The notes: generated from the letters alone by a model not told the origin. A stretch of DNA of 64,000 bases from Variovorax sp. OV329 (GCF_900114785.1 NZ_FOUG01000016.1:62001-126000), one strand, 5' to 3'; positions 49,196 through 58,360 are shown, counted from the stretch's first letter. Numbers and translations are program-made.

Positions 49196-49223
49196 GTCTG
49201 CACATCGCTGCCTGACGGACTTC

Positions 49224-49248
49224 AAATGCCACCCGGCGGGTGGCATTT
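49224..49248 (+). terminator. Stem-loop after nrdR
   Basis: AAATGCCACCC and its exact complement form an 11-bp stem around GGC, 29 bp after the nrdR stop. The T-run is short (TTT, then CCCTC), so termination is probable rather than certain. It separates glyA-nrdR from the pilin operon. Confidence 0.65.
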
Positions 49249-49378
49249 CCCTCAAAAAGTCTCCCCTGCACAACCCGTTTCCGCCCGTCGGACGGTCGCG
49301 TCCGGTCGGCGGAGAGCCGCGCCTGCGCGCGCCGTGTCCTTACTAGCATTCCTGAAAAAGGCAGGGAGGACATGAGCG

Positions 49379-49927
49379 ATGTGCAAGCGCATGAGCGCGC
49401 CTTGGCGCGAGCGCGGCCTGGTGTTGCTGGAGCTTCTGGTGGCGGGCTGCGTGCTGGCCATTCTGGCCGCCCTGGCAGCGCCCGTGTTCGCCGACATCTC
49501 CGAGCGGCTGAAGCTGCGCAGCGCCGTCGACGCGCTCACGATCAGCCTCTACGCAGCGCGTGCCGAGTCCCTCAAGCGCGGCGGGCATGTCACGCTCGCA
49601 AGGACCGGCTCGGCTGATTGCGAAGCGGGCGGGGACAACGCCGCCTGGGGTTGCGGCTGGACCGTGTTTGCGGACACCGACGAGGATGGACGGCGCGATG
49701 CGGACGACGAGCTGATCCTGGACGAGCACCCGCCGCCCGGGATCGATGTCACGCAGACGGCATCGCGCGCCGCGCTCCGGCTCAATGCATGGGGGCAGGT
49801 CAGCGGCCAGCAGGGTGTCGGCTTCGTTCTCAAGTCCCATGTGCGCCAGGAGATGGCCACGGCCGTCTGCATTTCTTCGGGCGGGCGGGTACAGAGCTTC
49901 GCGGGGGCAAGCCAATGCCCGGGCTGA
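49379..49927 (+). CDS. fimT: GspH/FimT-type minor pseudopilin
   Basis: A 182-residue type IV pilin-like protein. The prepilin peptidase site is RERG|LVLLELLVAG, followed by one hydrophobic helix; position +5 Glu is present. A GspH-type globular domain follows. GGAGG lies at proper spacing before ATG 49379; an ATG at 49372 is out of frame. First gene of an operon for minor pilins that prime pilus assembly. Confidence 0.88.
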   Translation: MCKRMSAPWRERGLVLLELLVAGCVLAILAALAAPVFADISERLKLRSAVDALTISLYAARAESLKRGGHVTLARTGSADCEAGGDNAAWGCGWTVFADTDEDGRRDADDELILDEHPPPGIDVTQTASRAALRLNAWGQVSGQQGVGFVLKSHVRQEMATAVCISSGGRVQSFAGASQCPG

Positions 49928-50442
49928 CGCTGCCTTCCCAGCGATGCTCGGGCGTCGCGCTGCTCGAAGCAATGATCGCGCTGGCCATCCTGGGCGCCAC
50001 GCTGCTCGGCCTGCTCTACATGCAGGTTCGCACCCTGGCGGATGCGGAGAACGCATTGCGGCAGACGCAGGCCCTGCACCTGATCGACGACCTGGCCGAT
50101 CGCATCCGCGCCAATCCGGCAGGTTTTCGCGAACTGGGCAGCTACCGCAGCGATTGGGGGCCGGCACCAGCCCCCGAGGCCGATTGCGAAGCACAGTGGT
50201 GCGATCCGGGCCAATTGGCTCGTTGGGACCTCGCGAAATGGAAGCGCCACCTCGCGCTCGCCCTGCCGCAGGGCAACGCCCTGGTCTTCGATTCGCCGCA
50301 GCTTCCGCCCGGGGACACACGCCGGATGCTGGGCGTGATGGTGGCCTGGCACAGCCGGCTCGGCGAAACCTTCCGGGTCTCGGTACCGGGAGCCACTTGC
50401 CCCGCCAGCAACGCCTGCCAGTTCGGCCATGTGCAACCCTGA
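49915..50442 (+). CDS. pilV: Minor type IV pilin PilV
   Basis: A 175-residue pilin-like protein. The prepilin site CSG|VALLEAMIALAILG has +5 Glu. The body carries the PilV-like segment QALHLIDDLADRIRANP. The start at 49915 overlaps fimT. The C-terminus has several Cys that may form disulfides. Part of the fimT-pilV-pilW-pilX-pilE set. Confidence 0.88.
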   Translation: MPGLTLPSQRCSGVALLEAMIALAILGATLLGLLYMQVRTLADAENALRQTQALHLIDDLADRIRANPAGFRELGSYRSDWGPAPAPEADCEAQWCDPGQLARWDLAKWKRHLALALPQGNALVFDSPQLPPGDTRRMLGVMVAWHSRLGETFRVSVPGATCPASNACQFGHVQP

Positions 50443-51202
50443 GAACGCCCGGCCACTCCGCCGGCAACGCGGCAAGGCTTTGCGCGGGGCCATGCTGATC
50501 GAGTTGCTCGTTGGCTTGAGCGTCGGTGCCCTGGTGCTGGGTGCAGCCATTGCTGCCCTGCTCGTGGCGCGCGAAGCGGCCAGCGCCGTCGGCGAGATGA
50601 GCCTGCTGCAGCAGCAGACATCGCATGCCATGCGAATGTTGGGATTGCAGATCCGGTCGGCAGGCTCGGTGGCGCTCGAACCGGGCCCCGACGGCAGCTT
50701 TGGCTTCGCGACCGCGCCAACCGAAAACACGGTACCCGCCGTGCAGGGCAGCGATGGCATCCGGGGCGCGAGCGACAGCCTGCGCGTCTGGCGGATCTCC
50801 ACCTCCTTGCTGCCCGGCCAGCAGGAAGATTGCCTGGGCCAGAAGATCGCGCCGGGCCAGCGCATCGAAGCCACCTTTGACGTCGATGCCAAGGGTGCGC
50901 TTCGCTGCAAGGGCGCCAGCAGGCCGCAGCCGCTGGTGACTGGCGTGAGCGCCTTCAGGCTGCGCTACCGGGTGCGCCAGGGCGAGCAGGTTCGCGACCT
51001 GCGGGCCGGCGAGGTCGACGCAGCCGGGCTGTGGCCTGCAGTCGTCGCGGTCGCGGTCTGCCTGGATTTGCGCGGGGAAGAACGCAACACCGCCCACGAC
51101 GGCCGCTACACCGATTGCAGCAGCAACCAGATCGGCAACGTCGGCCGCCTGCACCTGGTGACGCGCAAGCTCTTCCAGGTGCGCACCCGGTCGGAGGACT
51201 GA
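50429..51202 (+). CDS. pilW: Minor type IV pilin PilW
   Basis: A 257-residue PilW-family protein: prepilin site LRG|AMLIELLVGLSVG, the PilW segment SHAMRMLGLQIRSAG, and a C-terminal LGLW-type domain with CLDLRGEE. The start overlaps the pilV end by 14 bp. It acts with PilV, PilX and FimT in initiating the pilus. Confidence 0.88.
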   Translation: MCNPENARPLRRQRGKALRGAMLIELLVGLSVGALVLGAAIAALLVAREAASAVGEMSLLQQQTSHAMRMLGLQIRSAGSVALEPGPDGSFGFATAPTENTVPAVQGSDGIRGASDSLRVWRISTSLLPGQQEDCLGQKIAPGQRIEATFDVDAKGALRCKGASRPQPLVTGVSAFRLRYRVRQGEQVRDLRAGEVDAAGLWPAVVAVAVCLDLRGEERNTAHDGRYTDCSSNQIGNVGRLHLVTRKLFQVRTRSED

Positions 51203-51204
51203 GC

Positions 51205-51885
51205 GTGCGGACACCGGGCGCCCACGAACGAGGCATGGCGCTGCTGGTGACCATGGTGATGGTCCTGCTGGCTGCGTTGCTGCTCAGCAGCGCGCTGCGC
51301 ACCGCGTGGTTCGGCGAACTGATCGCGGGCACCGAAGTGGACCATCAGCGCGCTTTTGAACATGCCCAGGCGCTGCTGCGCGATGCGGAGCTGGACATTC
51401 AGGGTCTTTGCGCGGGAGAGGCAAACCGCCCCTGCCGCGGGCGCGACACCGCGACGCTGGCCACCGCCGCGCCTTGGTTTCCGTTGCGCGACACCAAGGC
51501 CTTCGTGTCGATCCACGGCGCGCTGTCCGAAAGAAAACCCCCGTGCCTTCAAGGCATCTGCATTTCGGACGGCGTGGCACCCGAGTTCTGGCGCACGCCT
51601 GCGGGCGAGCTGGACAAGATGAAAGCCGTGGCCGCGCACTACGGCGAGTTCAGCGGTGCCCCTTCTCCGTCGACAAGCGATCCGCTGCTGGCAGCCCGGG
51701 GCTGGTACTGGGTGGAAATCCTGCCTTTCGACCTCGGTGCGCCGCTGCCATCCGGCAGCGAGGCGCTGCGGCCGGATGCGGACAGTCCCTACGTCTACCG
51801 CATCACGGCGATCGCCGAGGGTCGCAAGCCCGCCACGCGGGCCGTGCTGCAGTCGCTGCTGGTCTGGAGGAAGGCGCCGCCATGA
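51205..51885 (+). CDS. pilX: Pilus assembly protein PilX
   Basis: A 226-residue PilX-like protein starting at GTG 51205, with GGAGG upstream. The N-terminus HERG|MALLVTMVMVLLAA is the PilX form of the prepilin-like helix, without the usual Glu at +5. The region AFEHAQALLRDAEL is the PilX_N signature. It lies between pilW and a small protein of unknown function. Confidence 0.86.
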   Translation: MRTPGAHERGMALLVTMVMVLLAALLLSSALRTAWFGELIAGTEVDHQRAFEHAQALLRDAELDIQGLCAGEANRPCRGRDTATLATAAPWFPLRDTKAFVSIHGALSERKPPCLQGICISDGVAPEFWRTPAGELDKMKAVAAHYGEFSGAPSPSTSDPLLAARGWYWVEILPFDLGAPLPSGSEALRPDADSPYVYRITAIAEGRKPATRAVLQSLLVWRKAPP

Positions 51886-52256
51886 GACGGCACAGCCTTG
51901 CGGCTTTGGCCGCCCATGCCGCAATTGCCATTGGTGGCGGGCTGGCATGCGGGGCGGCCTGGAACACGGCCGACGCCACCGCAACCAGCGGCGGCGCCAC
52001 GCAGGATCCCTGCGAGCAGAGGCCGGACACGGCACAGACATGCCCCCTCGGGGATCACCCAAGGCCACAAGCGCCCTTCTTCTCCGACGCGACAGGTGCA
52101 CCCGCTGGTCCACCCATCGGATCCGGCAGCGAGCGTCCGCCATCCGGCACAGGAGCCGCCCCGGCCCCCAGCGGCGCGGGGCCTGGGAGTGGCCCCACCC
52201 TGGGCATCGGCCTGCCCCGCGTCATCAGGCGCATTTCCTGGCGCCAGCTCCAATGA
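51882..52256 (+). CDS. Small secreted Pro/Gly-rich protein in the place of PilY1
   Basis: A 124-residue protein with a signal-like N-terminus (LAALAAHAAIAIGGGLACGA), then a Pro/Gly/Ala-rich low-complexity body with four Cys and a basic end (RVIRRISWRQLQ). The start overlaps pilX and the stop overlaps pilE (ATGA), so it is a true operon member. Minor pilin operons normally carry the large adhesin PilY1 between pilX and pilE; this is far too short, and no PilY1 domain is visible. Confidence 0.62.
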   Translation: MRRHSLAALAAHAAIAIGGGLACGAAWNTADATATSGGATQDPCEQRPDTAQTCPLGDHPRPQAPFFSDATGAPAGPPIGSGSERPPSGTGAAPAPSGAGPGSGPTLGIGLPRVIRRISWRQLQ

Positions 52257-52681
52257 ACGCATCCCGCCCGCTTTCTCGCGGATTCAGCCTCGTCGAAATC
52301 CTGATCGTCCTGGCGATGGTCGCCCTGCTGGCCGCCGTGGCCCTGCCGATGTACGACGGCCACATCCGGCGAGCCCGCCGAGCCGAGGCCCGAACTGCAT
52401 TGCTTCAGCTGGCACATCGCCTGGAACGCGAGGCCACGGCCACCGGCGCCTACCCGCCGGGCGAGTTGCCTGCTTCGTACGCCGACGCCGCTGGCGGGCA
52501 CTACCGCATCTCGCGCGTGGCGCCAGCCAGTGACCTGGACGGCGCCCTGCGCTTCAGCCTGCAAGCCATCCCGCTGGGACCGCAGACCCGCGACGACTGC
52601 GGCACCTTGCCCCTGAACAGCACCGGCGAGCGCGGCCTGATCGACAACCGCGCGCCGGTGGCCCTCTGCTGGCACCGTTGA
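52253..52681 (+). CDS. pilE: Type IV pilin PilE-like
   Basis: A 142-residue pilin. The prepilin site is SRG|FSLVEILIVLAMV with +5 Glu. The C-terminal domain has a likely disulfide pair (DDCGTL and ALCWH). It is the last minor-pilin gene. Its stop lies next to the riboflavin operon. Confidence 0.88.
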   Translation: MNASRPLSRGFSLVEILIVLAMVALLAAVALPMYDGHIRRARRAEARTALLQLAHRLEREATATGAYPPGELPASYADAAGGHYRISRVAPASDLDGALRFSLQAIPLGPQTRDDCGTLPLNSTGERGLIDNRAPVALCWHR

Positions 52682-52722
52682 GACTGCACCGCGGCGCCCT
52701 CGCCCGCTATGCTTGCGCGTCC

Positions 52723-53826
52723 ATGATGCAGCTTGCCCTCCAGGCCGCGCGCGATGCCCAGCGCGTGGCCCCTCCCAACCCGGCCGTCGGATGCGTGATC
52801 GTCGCGCCCGACGGCGCCGTCATCGGCGTCGGCCACACCCAGCGCACCGGCGGCCCCCATGCCGAAGTCATGGCCCTGCGCGATGCTCAGGCCCGCGGCC
52901 GCTCGGTAGAAGGCGCGACCGTCTACGTCACGCTGGAGCCCTGCGCCCACCACGGCCGCACCGGCCCCTGCTGCGACGCACTGGCGGCAGCCAAGGTGGG
53001 CAAGGTCGTCGCCTCGTTGGCCGACCCCAACCCGCTGGTGGCCGGCCAGGGCTTCGAGCGCCTGCGCGCCGCGGGCGTCACGGTCGAGGTCGGGCCAGGC
53101 GAAGAGGAAGCGCGCGAACTCAACATCGGCTTCTTCAGCCGCATGCTGCGCAAGACGCCCTGGGTGCGCATGAAGCTCGCCGCGTCGCTGGACGGCAAGA
53201 CCGCCCTGGAGAACGGCGTGAGCCAATGGATCACCGGCCACGCCGCACGCACCGACGGCCACGCCTGGCGCGCCCGGGCCGGCGCCGTGCTGACCGGCGT
53301 GGGCACCGTGATGGAGGACGACCCGCGCCTGGATGTGCGCGAAGTCGAGACGCCCCGGCAGCCGCCGCTGGTCATCGTCGACAGCCACCTCCAGACCCCG
53401 CCTGACGCCCGCCTGTTCGACACCCCCGAGCGCCCGGTCTGGATCTACGCCGCCGCCGCGAATGCAGAAAGGGCAGCGCCCTTGCAGGAACGCGGCGTGG
53501 ACGTGCGCTACCTGCCCAATGCCCAGGGCAAGGTCGACCTGGTCGCCCTGCTGCGCGACCTGGGCGAGCGCGAGGTGAACGAACTGCACGTCGAGGCCGG
53601 CCACAAGCTCAACGGCTCGCTGCTGCGCGAGGGCCAGGTGGACGAATTGCTGCTGTACCTGGCCCCCAAGCTCATCGGCGCCGGCCTGGGCATGGCCAGC
53701 CAGATCCACGCCCACGGCCCCCTGCAGACGCTGGCGCAGGCGGTGGAACTGGAATTCCACTCGGTGGACGCCATCGGCCCCGACCTGCGGGTGATCGCCC
53801 GTCTGGCCGGCCATTCCGCTTTTTGA
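52723..53826 (+). CDS. ribD: Bifunctional riboflavin deaminase/reductase RibD
   Basis: A 367-residue enzyme for steps 2 and 3 of riboflavin synthesis. The N-terminal deaminase has the zinc site HAEV and PCAHHGRTGPC; the C-terminal reductase has KLAASLDGKTAL and LHVEAGHKLNGSLL. The start MMQLALQAARDAQ is chosen by family form; the frame could open at TTG 52678, which overlaps the pilE stop. It is first in a ribD-ribE-ribBA-ribH-nusB operon. No FMN riboswitch was seen. Confidence 0.93.
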   Translation: MMQLALQAARDAQRVAPPNPAVGCVIVAPDGAVIGVGHTQRTGGPHAEVMALRDAQARGRSVEGATVYVTLEPCAHHGRTGPCCDALAAAKVGKVVASLADPNPLVAGQGFERLRAAGVTVEVGPGEEEARELNIGFFSRMLRKTPWVRMKLAASLDGKTALENGVSQWITGHAARTDGHAWRARAGAVLTGVGTVMEDDPRLDVREVETPRQPPLVIVDSHLQTPPDARLFDTPERPVWIYAAAANAERAAPLQERGVDVRYLPNAQGKVDLVALLRDLGEREVNELHVEAGHKLNGSLLREGQVDELLLYLAPKLIGAGLGMASQIHAHGPLQTLAQAVELEFHSVDAIGPDLRVIARLAGHSAF

Positions 53827-53871
53827 AGCCCCGGCGCCCGACCAGCCGGGCATCTCTGCGAAAATGCCGAG

Positions 53872-54528
53872 ATGTTCACCGGAATCATCACCGGCGTGGG
53901 GCGCATCGCCGCCGTCCACGACCTCGGAAGCTCTTCATCGCACGGCAAGCGCCTGCATATCGCGGCGCCTGCCGCCTACCTCGACGATGTGGGACTCGGT
54001 GACAGCATCGCCCTCAACGGCGCCTGCATGACGGTGACCACGCTGGACACCGCCCGGCAGGAATTCACCATCGACATCTCGGCCGAGTCCCTCGACAAGA
54101 CAGCCGGCCTTGCCGACCCGGGCGCCCAGGTCAACCTGGAAAAAGCCCTGCGCGCCCAGGACCGCCTGGGCGGCCACATCGTGTCGGGCCACGTGGACGG
54201 CATCGGCAAGGTGAGCCGCTTCGAGCCGGTCGGCGAAAGCTGGGAGCTGCGCGTGCAAGTGCCCGCCAGCCTGGCGCGCTTCCTCGCGTACAAGGGCTCG
54301 ATCACCATCAACGGCGTGAGCCTGACGGTGAACACCGTGCAGGACCTGGCCGAGGGCAGCGAGATCAGCATCAACCTGATTCCCCACACGGTACAGAACA
54401 CCTCGCTGGGCCAGCTCAAGGCGGGCAGCCCGGTGAACCTGGAAATCGACACGGTGGCCCGCTACGTGGAGCGCATGCTGCAAGCCGGCGCCCTGCCCGC
54501 AGCCCAACAGAAAGACAAGCAATCATGA
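53872..54528 (+). CDS. ribE: Riboflavin synthase alpha chain
   Basis: A 218-residue enzyme made of two lumazine-binding repeats (MFTGIITGVGRIAA; GGHIVSGHVDGIG at the start of the second). It dismutates two molecules of 6,7-dimethyl-8-ribityllumazine to riboflavin. Full length. The stop overlaps the ribBA start (ATGA). Confidence 0.97.
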   Translation: MFTGIITGVGRIAAVHDLGSSSSHGKRLHIAAPAAYLDDVGLGDSIALNGACMTVTTLDTARQEFTIDISAESLDKTAGLADPGAQVNLEKALRAQDRLGGHIVSGHVDGIGKVSRFEPVGESWELRVQVPASLARFLAYKGSITINGVSLTVNTVQDLAEGSEISINLIPHTVQNTSLGQLKAGSPVNLEIDTVARYVERMLQAGALPAAQQKDKQS

Positions 54529-55682
54529 ACGCATCGGTGACCCCCATCGCCGCATCGAAGGAGGCGCGCCCTCCCGCCCCCATCTCTCCTGTCGAGGAAA
54601 TCGTCGAGGAGCTGCGGGCCGGGCGCATGGTGATCCTGGTCGACGAGGAAGACCGCGAGAACGAAGGCGACATCGTCATTGCCGCCGACCACATCACGCC
54701 CGAAGCCATCAACTTCATGGCCCGCCATGCGCGCGGCCTGATCTGCCTGACGCTGTCGCGCGAGATGTGCGAGCGACTGCAGCTGCCGCCCATGGTGGCA
54801 CGCAACGGCGCCAAGCATTCGACCGCCTTCACCGTCTCGATCGAGGCGGCCGAAGGCGTGACCACCGGCATCTCCGCCGCCGACCGCTCGCGCACCGTGC
54901 AGGCTGCGGTGGCGCCCAACGCCGTGGCCGCCGACCTGGTGCAGCCCGGCCACATCTTCCCGCTGCAGGCGGTGGACGGCGGCGTGCTGATGCGCGCCGG
55001 CCATACCGAAGCCGGCTGCGACCTGGCCGCCATGGCAGGGTGCTCGCCCGCCTCCGTCATCTGCGAGGTGATGAACGAGGACGGCACCATGGCGCGGCTG
55101 CCCGACCTGCAGATTTTCGCGGCCGAGCACGGCCTGAAGATCGGCACCATCGCCGCCCTGATCGAGCACCGCAGCCACCACGAGACGCTGGTCGAGAAGG
55201 TGGGCTGCCGCGAGATCCAGACCGCCTGGGGCTGGTTCACGGCCCACGCCTTCCGCGACACGCCCAGCCGCGGCGTGCACCTGGCGCTGGTGCGCGGCCG
55301 CTGGAACCCCGAGGAAACGGTACCGGTGCGGGTGCACGAGCCGCTGTCGCTGCTCGATGCGCTGGAAGTGAACCGCTCCATGCACTCGTGGAGCCTGGAC
55401 GCCAGCCTCTCGCACATTGCGGCCGAGGGCAAGGGCGTGGCCGTGTTCCTCAACTGCGGGGAATCGGGCGAGGAACTGGTCGCCCAGTTCGAAGGCAAGG
55501 CGCGGCCGGCCCAGGCGCCCGAGCGCGGCCGCATGGACCTGCGCAGCTACGGCGTGGGTGCGCAGATCCTGCGCGAGTGCGGCGTGCAGCGCATGAACCT
55601 ATTGGGCACGCCGCGGCGCATGCCCAGCATGGCGGCAGGCTACGGCCTGGAGATCGCCGGCTACATCACCAAAAAAGACTGA
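54525..55682 (+). CDS. ribBA: 3,4-dihydroxy-2-butanone-4-phosphate synthase with degenerate GTP cyclohydrolase II domain
   Basis: A 385-residue two-domain protein. The N-terminal RibB domain is intact: VDEEDRENEGDIV, HTEAGCDLA and VICEVMNEDG. The C-terminal domain resembles GTP cyclohydrolase II but lacks the zinc cysteines: VRVHEPLSLLDAL stands where HxExLxGD...CDC should be, and the GRGIGL stretch is absent. DLRSYGVGAQILRECGV keeps the fold. Such RibBX-type proteins have only RibB activity, so a separate RibA is expected elsewhere. Confidence 0.93.
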   Translation: MNASVTPIAASKEARPPAPISPVEEIVEELRAGRMVILVDEEDRENEGDIVIAADHITPEAINFMARHARGLICLTLSREMCERLQLPPMVARNGAKHSTAFTVSIEAAEGVTTGISAADRSRTVQAAVAPNAVAADLVQPGHIFPLQAVDGGVLMRAGHTEAGCDLAAMAGCSPASVICEVMNEDGTMARLPDLQIFAAEHGLKIGTIAALIEHRSHHETLVEKVGCREIQTAWGWFTAHAFRDTPSRGVHLALVRGRWNPEETVPVRVHEPLSLLDALEVNRSMHSWSLDASLSHIAAEGKGVAVFLNCGESGEELVAQFEGKARPAQAPERGRMDLRSYGVGAQILRECGVQRMNLLGTPRRMPSMAAGYGLEIAGYITKKD

Positions 55683-55704
55683 CCAGCAAAGAAAGAACGA
55701 CACC

Positions 55705-56166
55705 ATGCAAGGTGCAAACAAGGGAGCGGTGGCGCTCAACGGCAAGGGGCTGCGCATCGGCATCGTGCAGGCGCGCTTCAACGAAGACATCACCAACGCG
55801 TTGGCAGAGGCCTGCAAGGGCGAGCTGGAAGCGCTGGGCGTGGCCGCCAGCGACATCGTGCACCTGAGCGTGCCCGGCGCGCTGGAAGTGCCCACGGCGC
55901 TGCAGGCGCTGGCCGAGCGCGGCGGCTTCCACGCGCTGATCGCGCTAGGCTGCATCATCCGTGGCGAGACCTACCACTTCGAGTTGGTGGCCAACGAATC
56001 CGGCGCCAGCGTGAGCCGCGTGGCACTGGACTACCGCCTGCCCATCGCCAACGCCATCCTCACCACCGAGAACCACGCGCAGGCCGAAGCCCGCCAACTG
56101 GAAAAGGGTGCGGACGCCGCCCGCGTCGCGGTCGAGATGGCCAACCTGCTGGCGGGCCTCGCATGA
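55705..56166 (+). CDS. ribH: 6,7-dimethyl-8-ribityllumazine synthase
   Basis: A 153-residue enzyme: IVQARFNEDITNALA, VPGALEVPTALQAL and IALGCIIRGETYHFE with the catalytic His88-like residue. It condenses the RibA/RibD pyrimidine with the RibB product. AAAGAAAG precedes the ATG. The stop overlaps nusB (ATGA). Confidence 0.97.
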   Translation: MQGANKGAVALNGKGLRIGIVQARFNEDITNALAEACKGELEALGVAASDIVHLSVPGALEVPTALQALAERGGFHALIALGCIIRGETYHFELVANESGASVSRVALDYRLPIANAILTTENHAQAEARQLEKGADAARVAVEMANLLAGLA

Positions 56167-56684
56167 CCGAGGACACCAAACCCAAGAAGGCACCGCGCGG
56201 CGGCCTGACCAGCACCGGCGCCCGCAAGGCCGCGGCCAAGTCCACCCGCAGCCGCGCGCGCGAGTTCGCCCTGCAGGCGCTCTACCAGCACCTGGTGGGC
56301 CGCAACGAGCCCGATGCCATCGACGCCTTCACGCGCGACCTGGCGGGCTTCCACAAGGCCGACTCGGCGCACTACGACGCGCTGCTGCACGGCGCCATCG
56401 CCGAGGCCGAGGAGCTGGACGGCCTGATCGTTCCGCTGCTGGACCGCAAGCTGGCCGAGATCTCGCCCATCGAGCACGCGACCATGTGGATCGGCGTCTA
56501 CGAGTTCCGCCACTGCCCCGAGGTGCCCTGGCGCGTGGTGCTCAACGAGTGCATCGAGCTGGCCAAGGAATTCGGCGGCACCGACGGCCACAAGTACGTG
56601 AACGCGGTGCTCAACGGCCTGGCGCCCAAGCTGCGCGCCGTCGAGGTGGAAGCCGACCGCGCCACCGGCAAGGCCCGGCCTTGA
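56163..56684 (+). CDS. nusB: Transcription antitermination protein NusB
   Basis: A 173-residue protein: a basic N-terminal extension, then the NusB fold with SRAREFALQALYQHLV, PIEHATMWIGVYEF, and RVVLNECIELAKEFGGTDGHKYVNAVL near the end. It acts in rRNA operon antitermination with NusE. The ribH-nusB overlap is a conserved arrangement in proteobacteria. Confidence 0.96.
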   Translation: MTEDTKPKKAPRGGLTSTGARKAAAKSTRSRAREFALQALYQHLVGRNEPDAIDAFTRDLAGFHKADSAHYDALLHGAIAEAEELDGLIVPLLDRKLAEISPIEHATMWIGVYEFRHCPEVPWRVVLNECIELAKEFGGTDGHKYVNAVLNGLAPKLRAVEVEADRATGKARP

Positions 56685-56697
56685 GGAGCGCGACCGC

Positions 56698-57876
56698 ATG
56701 AGAATCTCCTCGCGCGCCGAGCGCATCGAGCCCTTCTATGTCATGGAAGTGGCCAAGGCCGCATCGCAGATGGCGCGCGAAGTCGCCCACAGCGACCGGC
56801 CGATGATTTTCCTGAACATCGGCGAGCCCGACTTCACCGCTCCGCCCCTGGTGCAGGAAGCCGCCGCCCGCGCGGTGCACAAGGGCGCCACGCAGTACAC
56901 GCATGCCGTGGGGCTGGACGAGCTTCGCGAGCGCATCAGCGGCTGGTATGCGCAGCGCTTCGGCATCGACGTGCCCGCGCACCGCATCGTGGTCACCGCC
57001 GGTGCCTCGGCCGCGCTGCAGCTGGCCTGCCTGGCGCTGATCGAGCGCGGCGACGAGATCCTGATGCCGGACCCGAGCTACCCCTGCAACCGGCATTTCG
57101 TGAGCGCCGCCGAGGGCAACGCGGTGCTGATCCCGACCACCGCCGAAGAGCGCTTCCAGCTCAGTGCCGCGAAGGTCGAGGCGGCCTGGACCGACAAGAC
57201 CCGCGGCGTGCTGCTGGCCTCGCCTTCGAACCCCACGGGCACCTCGATCGCGCCGGACGAACTGCGCCGCATCCACGAGTTCGTGAAGAGCAAGGGCGGC
57301 ATCACGCTCATCGACGAGATCTACCTGGGCCTGTCCTACGACGACACCTACAGCCACTCGGCGCTGGCCCTGGACGACCAGGTCATCAGCATCAACAGCT
57401 TTTCCAAGTACTTTAACATGACCGGCTGGCGCCTGGGCTGGCTGGTGGTGCCCGAGGCGCTGGTGCCGGTGGTGGAGCGCCTGGCGCAGAACCTGTTCAT
57501 CTGCGCCAGCACCATCTCTCAATACGCGGCGCTGGCCTGCTTCGAGCCCGAGAGCATCGCCGAGTACGAGCGCCGCCGCGGCGAATTCAAGGCGCGGCGC
57601 GACTGGTTCATCCCGCAGCTGACGGCTGCCGGCCTGCCGGTGCCGGTGGTGCCCGACGGCGCCTTCTACGCCTGGGCCGACTGCTCGCAGATGGCGCAGC
57701 GGCTGGGCGTGTCGGGCAGCTGGGACTTCAGCTTCGAGCTCATGAAGCGCGCCCACCTGGCCATCACGCCGGGCCGCGACTTCGGCACCGCGGAAACCAG
57801 CCGCTTCGTGCGCTTCTCGACCGCCAGCTCCATGGCGCACCTCGAGGAAGCGATCGCGCGGCTGCGTGCGCTCTGA
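56698..57876 (+). CDS. PLP-dependent aminotransferase (class I/II)
   Basis: A 392-residue fold-type I aminotransferase. FLNIGEPDFTAP at the N-terminus, SPSNPTGTSI, and the PLP lysine in INSFSKYFNMTGWRLGW. The family includes aspartate/tyrosine aminotransferases and DapC-like enzymes; its place after nusB in Burkholderiales does not fix the substrate. Thirteen bases separate it from nusB. Confidence 0.92.
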   Translation: MRISSRAERIEPFYVMEVAKAASQMAREVAHSDRPMIFLNIGEPDFTAPPLVQEAAARAVHKGATQYTHAVGLDELRERISGWYAQRFGIDVPAHRIVVTAGASAALQLACLALIERGDEILMPDPSYPCNRHFVSAAEGNAVLIPTTAEERFQLSAAKVEAAWTDKTRGVLLASPSNPTGTSIAPDELRRIHEFVKSKGGITLIDEIYLGLSYDDTYSHSALALDDQVISINSFSKYFNMTGWRLGWLVVPEALVPVVERLAQNLFICASTISQYAALACFEPESIAEYERRRGEFKARRDWFIPQLTAAGLPVPVVPDGAFYAWADCSQMAQRLGVSGSWDFSFELMKRAHLAITPGRDFGTAETSRFVRFSTASSMAHLEEAIARLRAL

Positions 57877-57886
57877 CCCGGTGCCG

Positions 57887-58360
57887 ATGAGCTACGCCCA
57901 CCCGATCCGCATCTACTGGGAAGACACCGACGCCGGCGGCATCGTCTTCTATGCCAACTACCTGAAGTTCATGGAGCGGGCGCGCACCGAGTGGCTGCGC
58001 TCGCTCGGCATCGAGCAGCAGAAGCTGCGAGAGACTTCGGGCGGCATCTTCGTGGTGAGCGAGACCCATCTCAAATACCATCGACCGGCGCGCCTGGACG
58101 ACCAACTCCTCGTTACAGCGCTTCTGCGTCAGGCGGGGTCCGCGTCGTTGATAATCGAGCAACGCGTGCTATCAAATCCAGAGCAGAAGAGCGGGCCGGA
58201 AGAGCTTCCGGCACAGGCCTTGCTCTGCGAGGGCACTATTCGCATCGGCTGGGTGAACGCCGCTTCCATGCGGCCGAGCCGCCTGCCCGCCTCAGTTTCG
58301 ACCGTCTTCGAGCGCATCGCGCAGCGCGGAACTCCGCCTGCCTTTGCCTCTCAACAATGA
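57887..58360 (+). CDS. ybgC: Tol-Pal system-associated acyl-CoA thioesterase
   Basis: A 157-residue hot-dog thioesterase. The start MSYAHPIRIYWEDTDAGG places the catalytic Asp segment DTDAGGIVFYANYLKFMERAR at the N-terminus; GTG 57866 or 57881 upstream are possible. It hydrolyses acyl-CoA or acyl-ACP thioesters and is encoded next to tolQRA in most proteobacteria, as here. Confidence 0.94.
   Translation: MSYAHPIRIYWEDTDAGGIVFYANYLKFMERARTEWLRSLGIEQQKLRETSGGIFVVSETHLKYHRPARLDDQLLVTALLRQAGSASLIIEQRVLSNPEQKSGPEELPAQALLCEGTIRIGWVNAASMRPSRLPASVSTVFERIAQRGTPPAFASQQ

Noticed and set aside
49372..49617. ATG 7 bases before the fimT start
   Set aside because: It is in a different frame and gives a composition-biased product without the prepilin motif.
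52681..53871. FMN riboswitch expected near riboflavin genes
   Set aside because: No aptamer-like conserved segments are present before ribD or between ribD and ribE, where the gap is only 45 bp.
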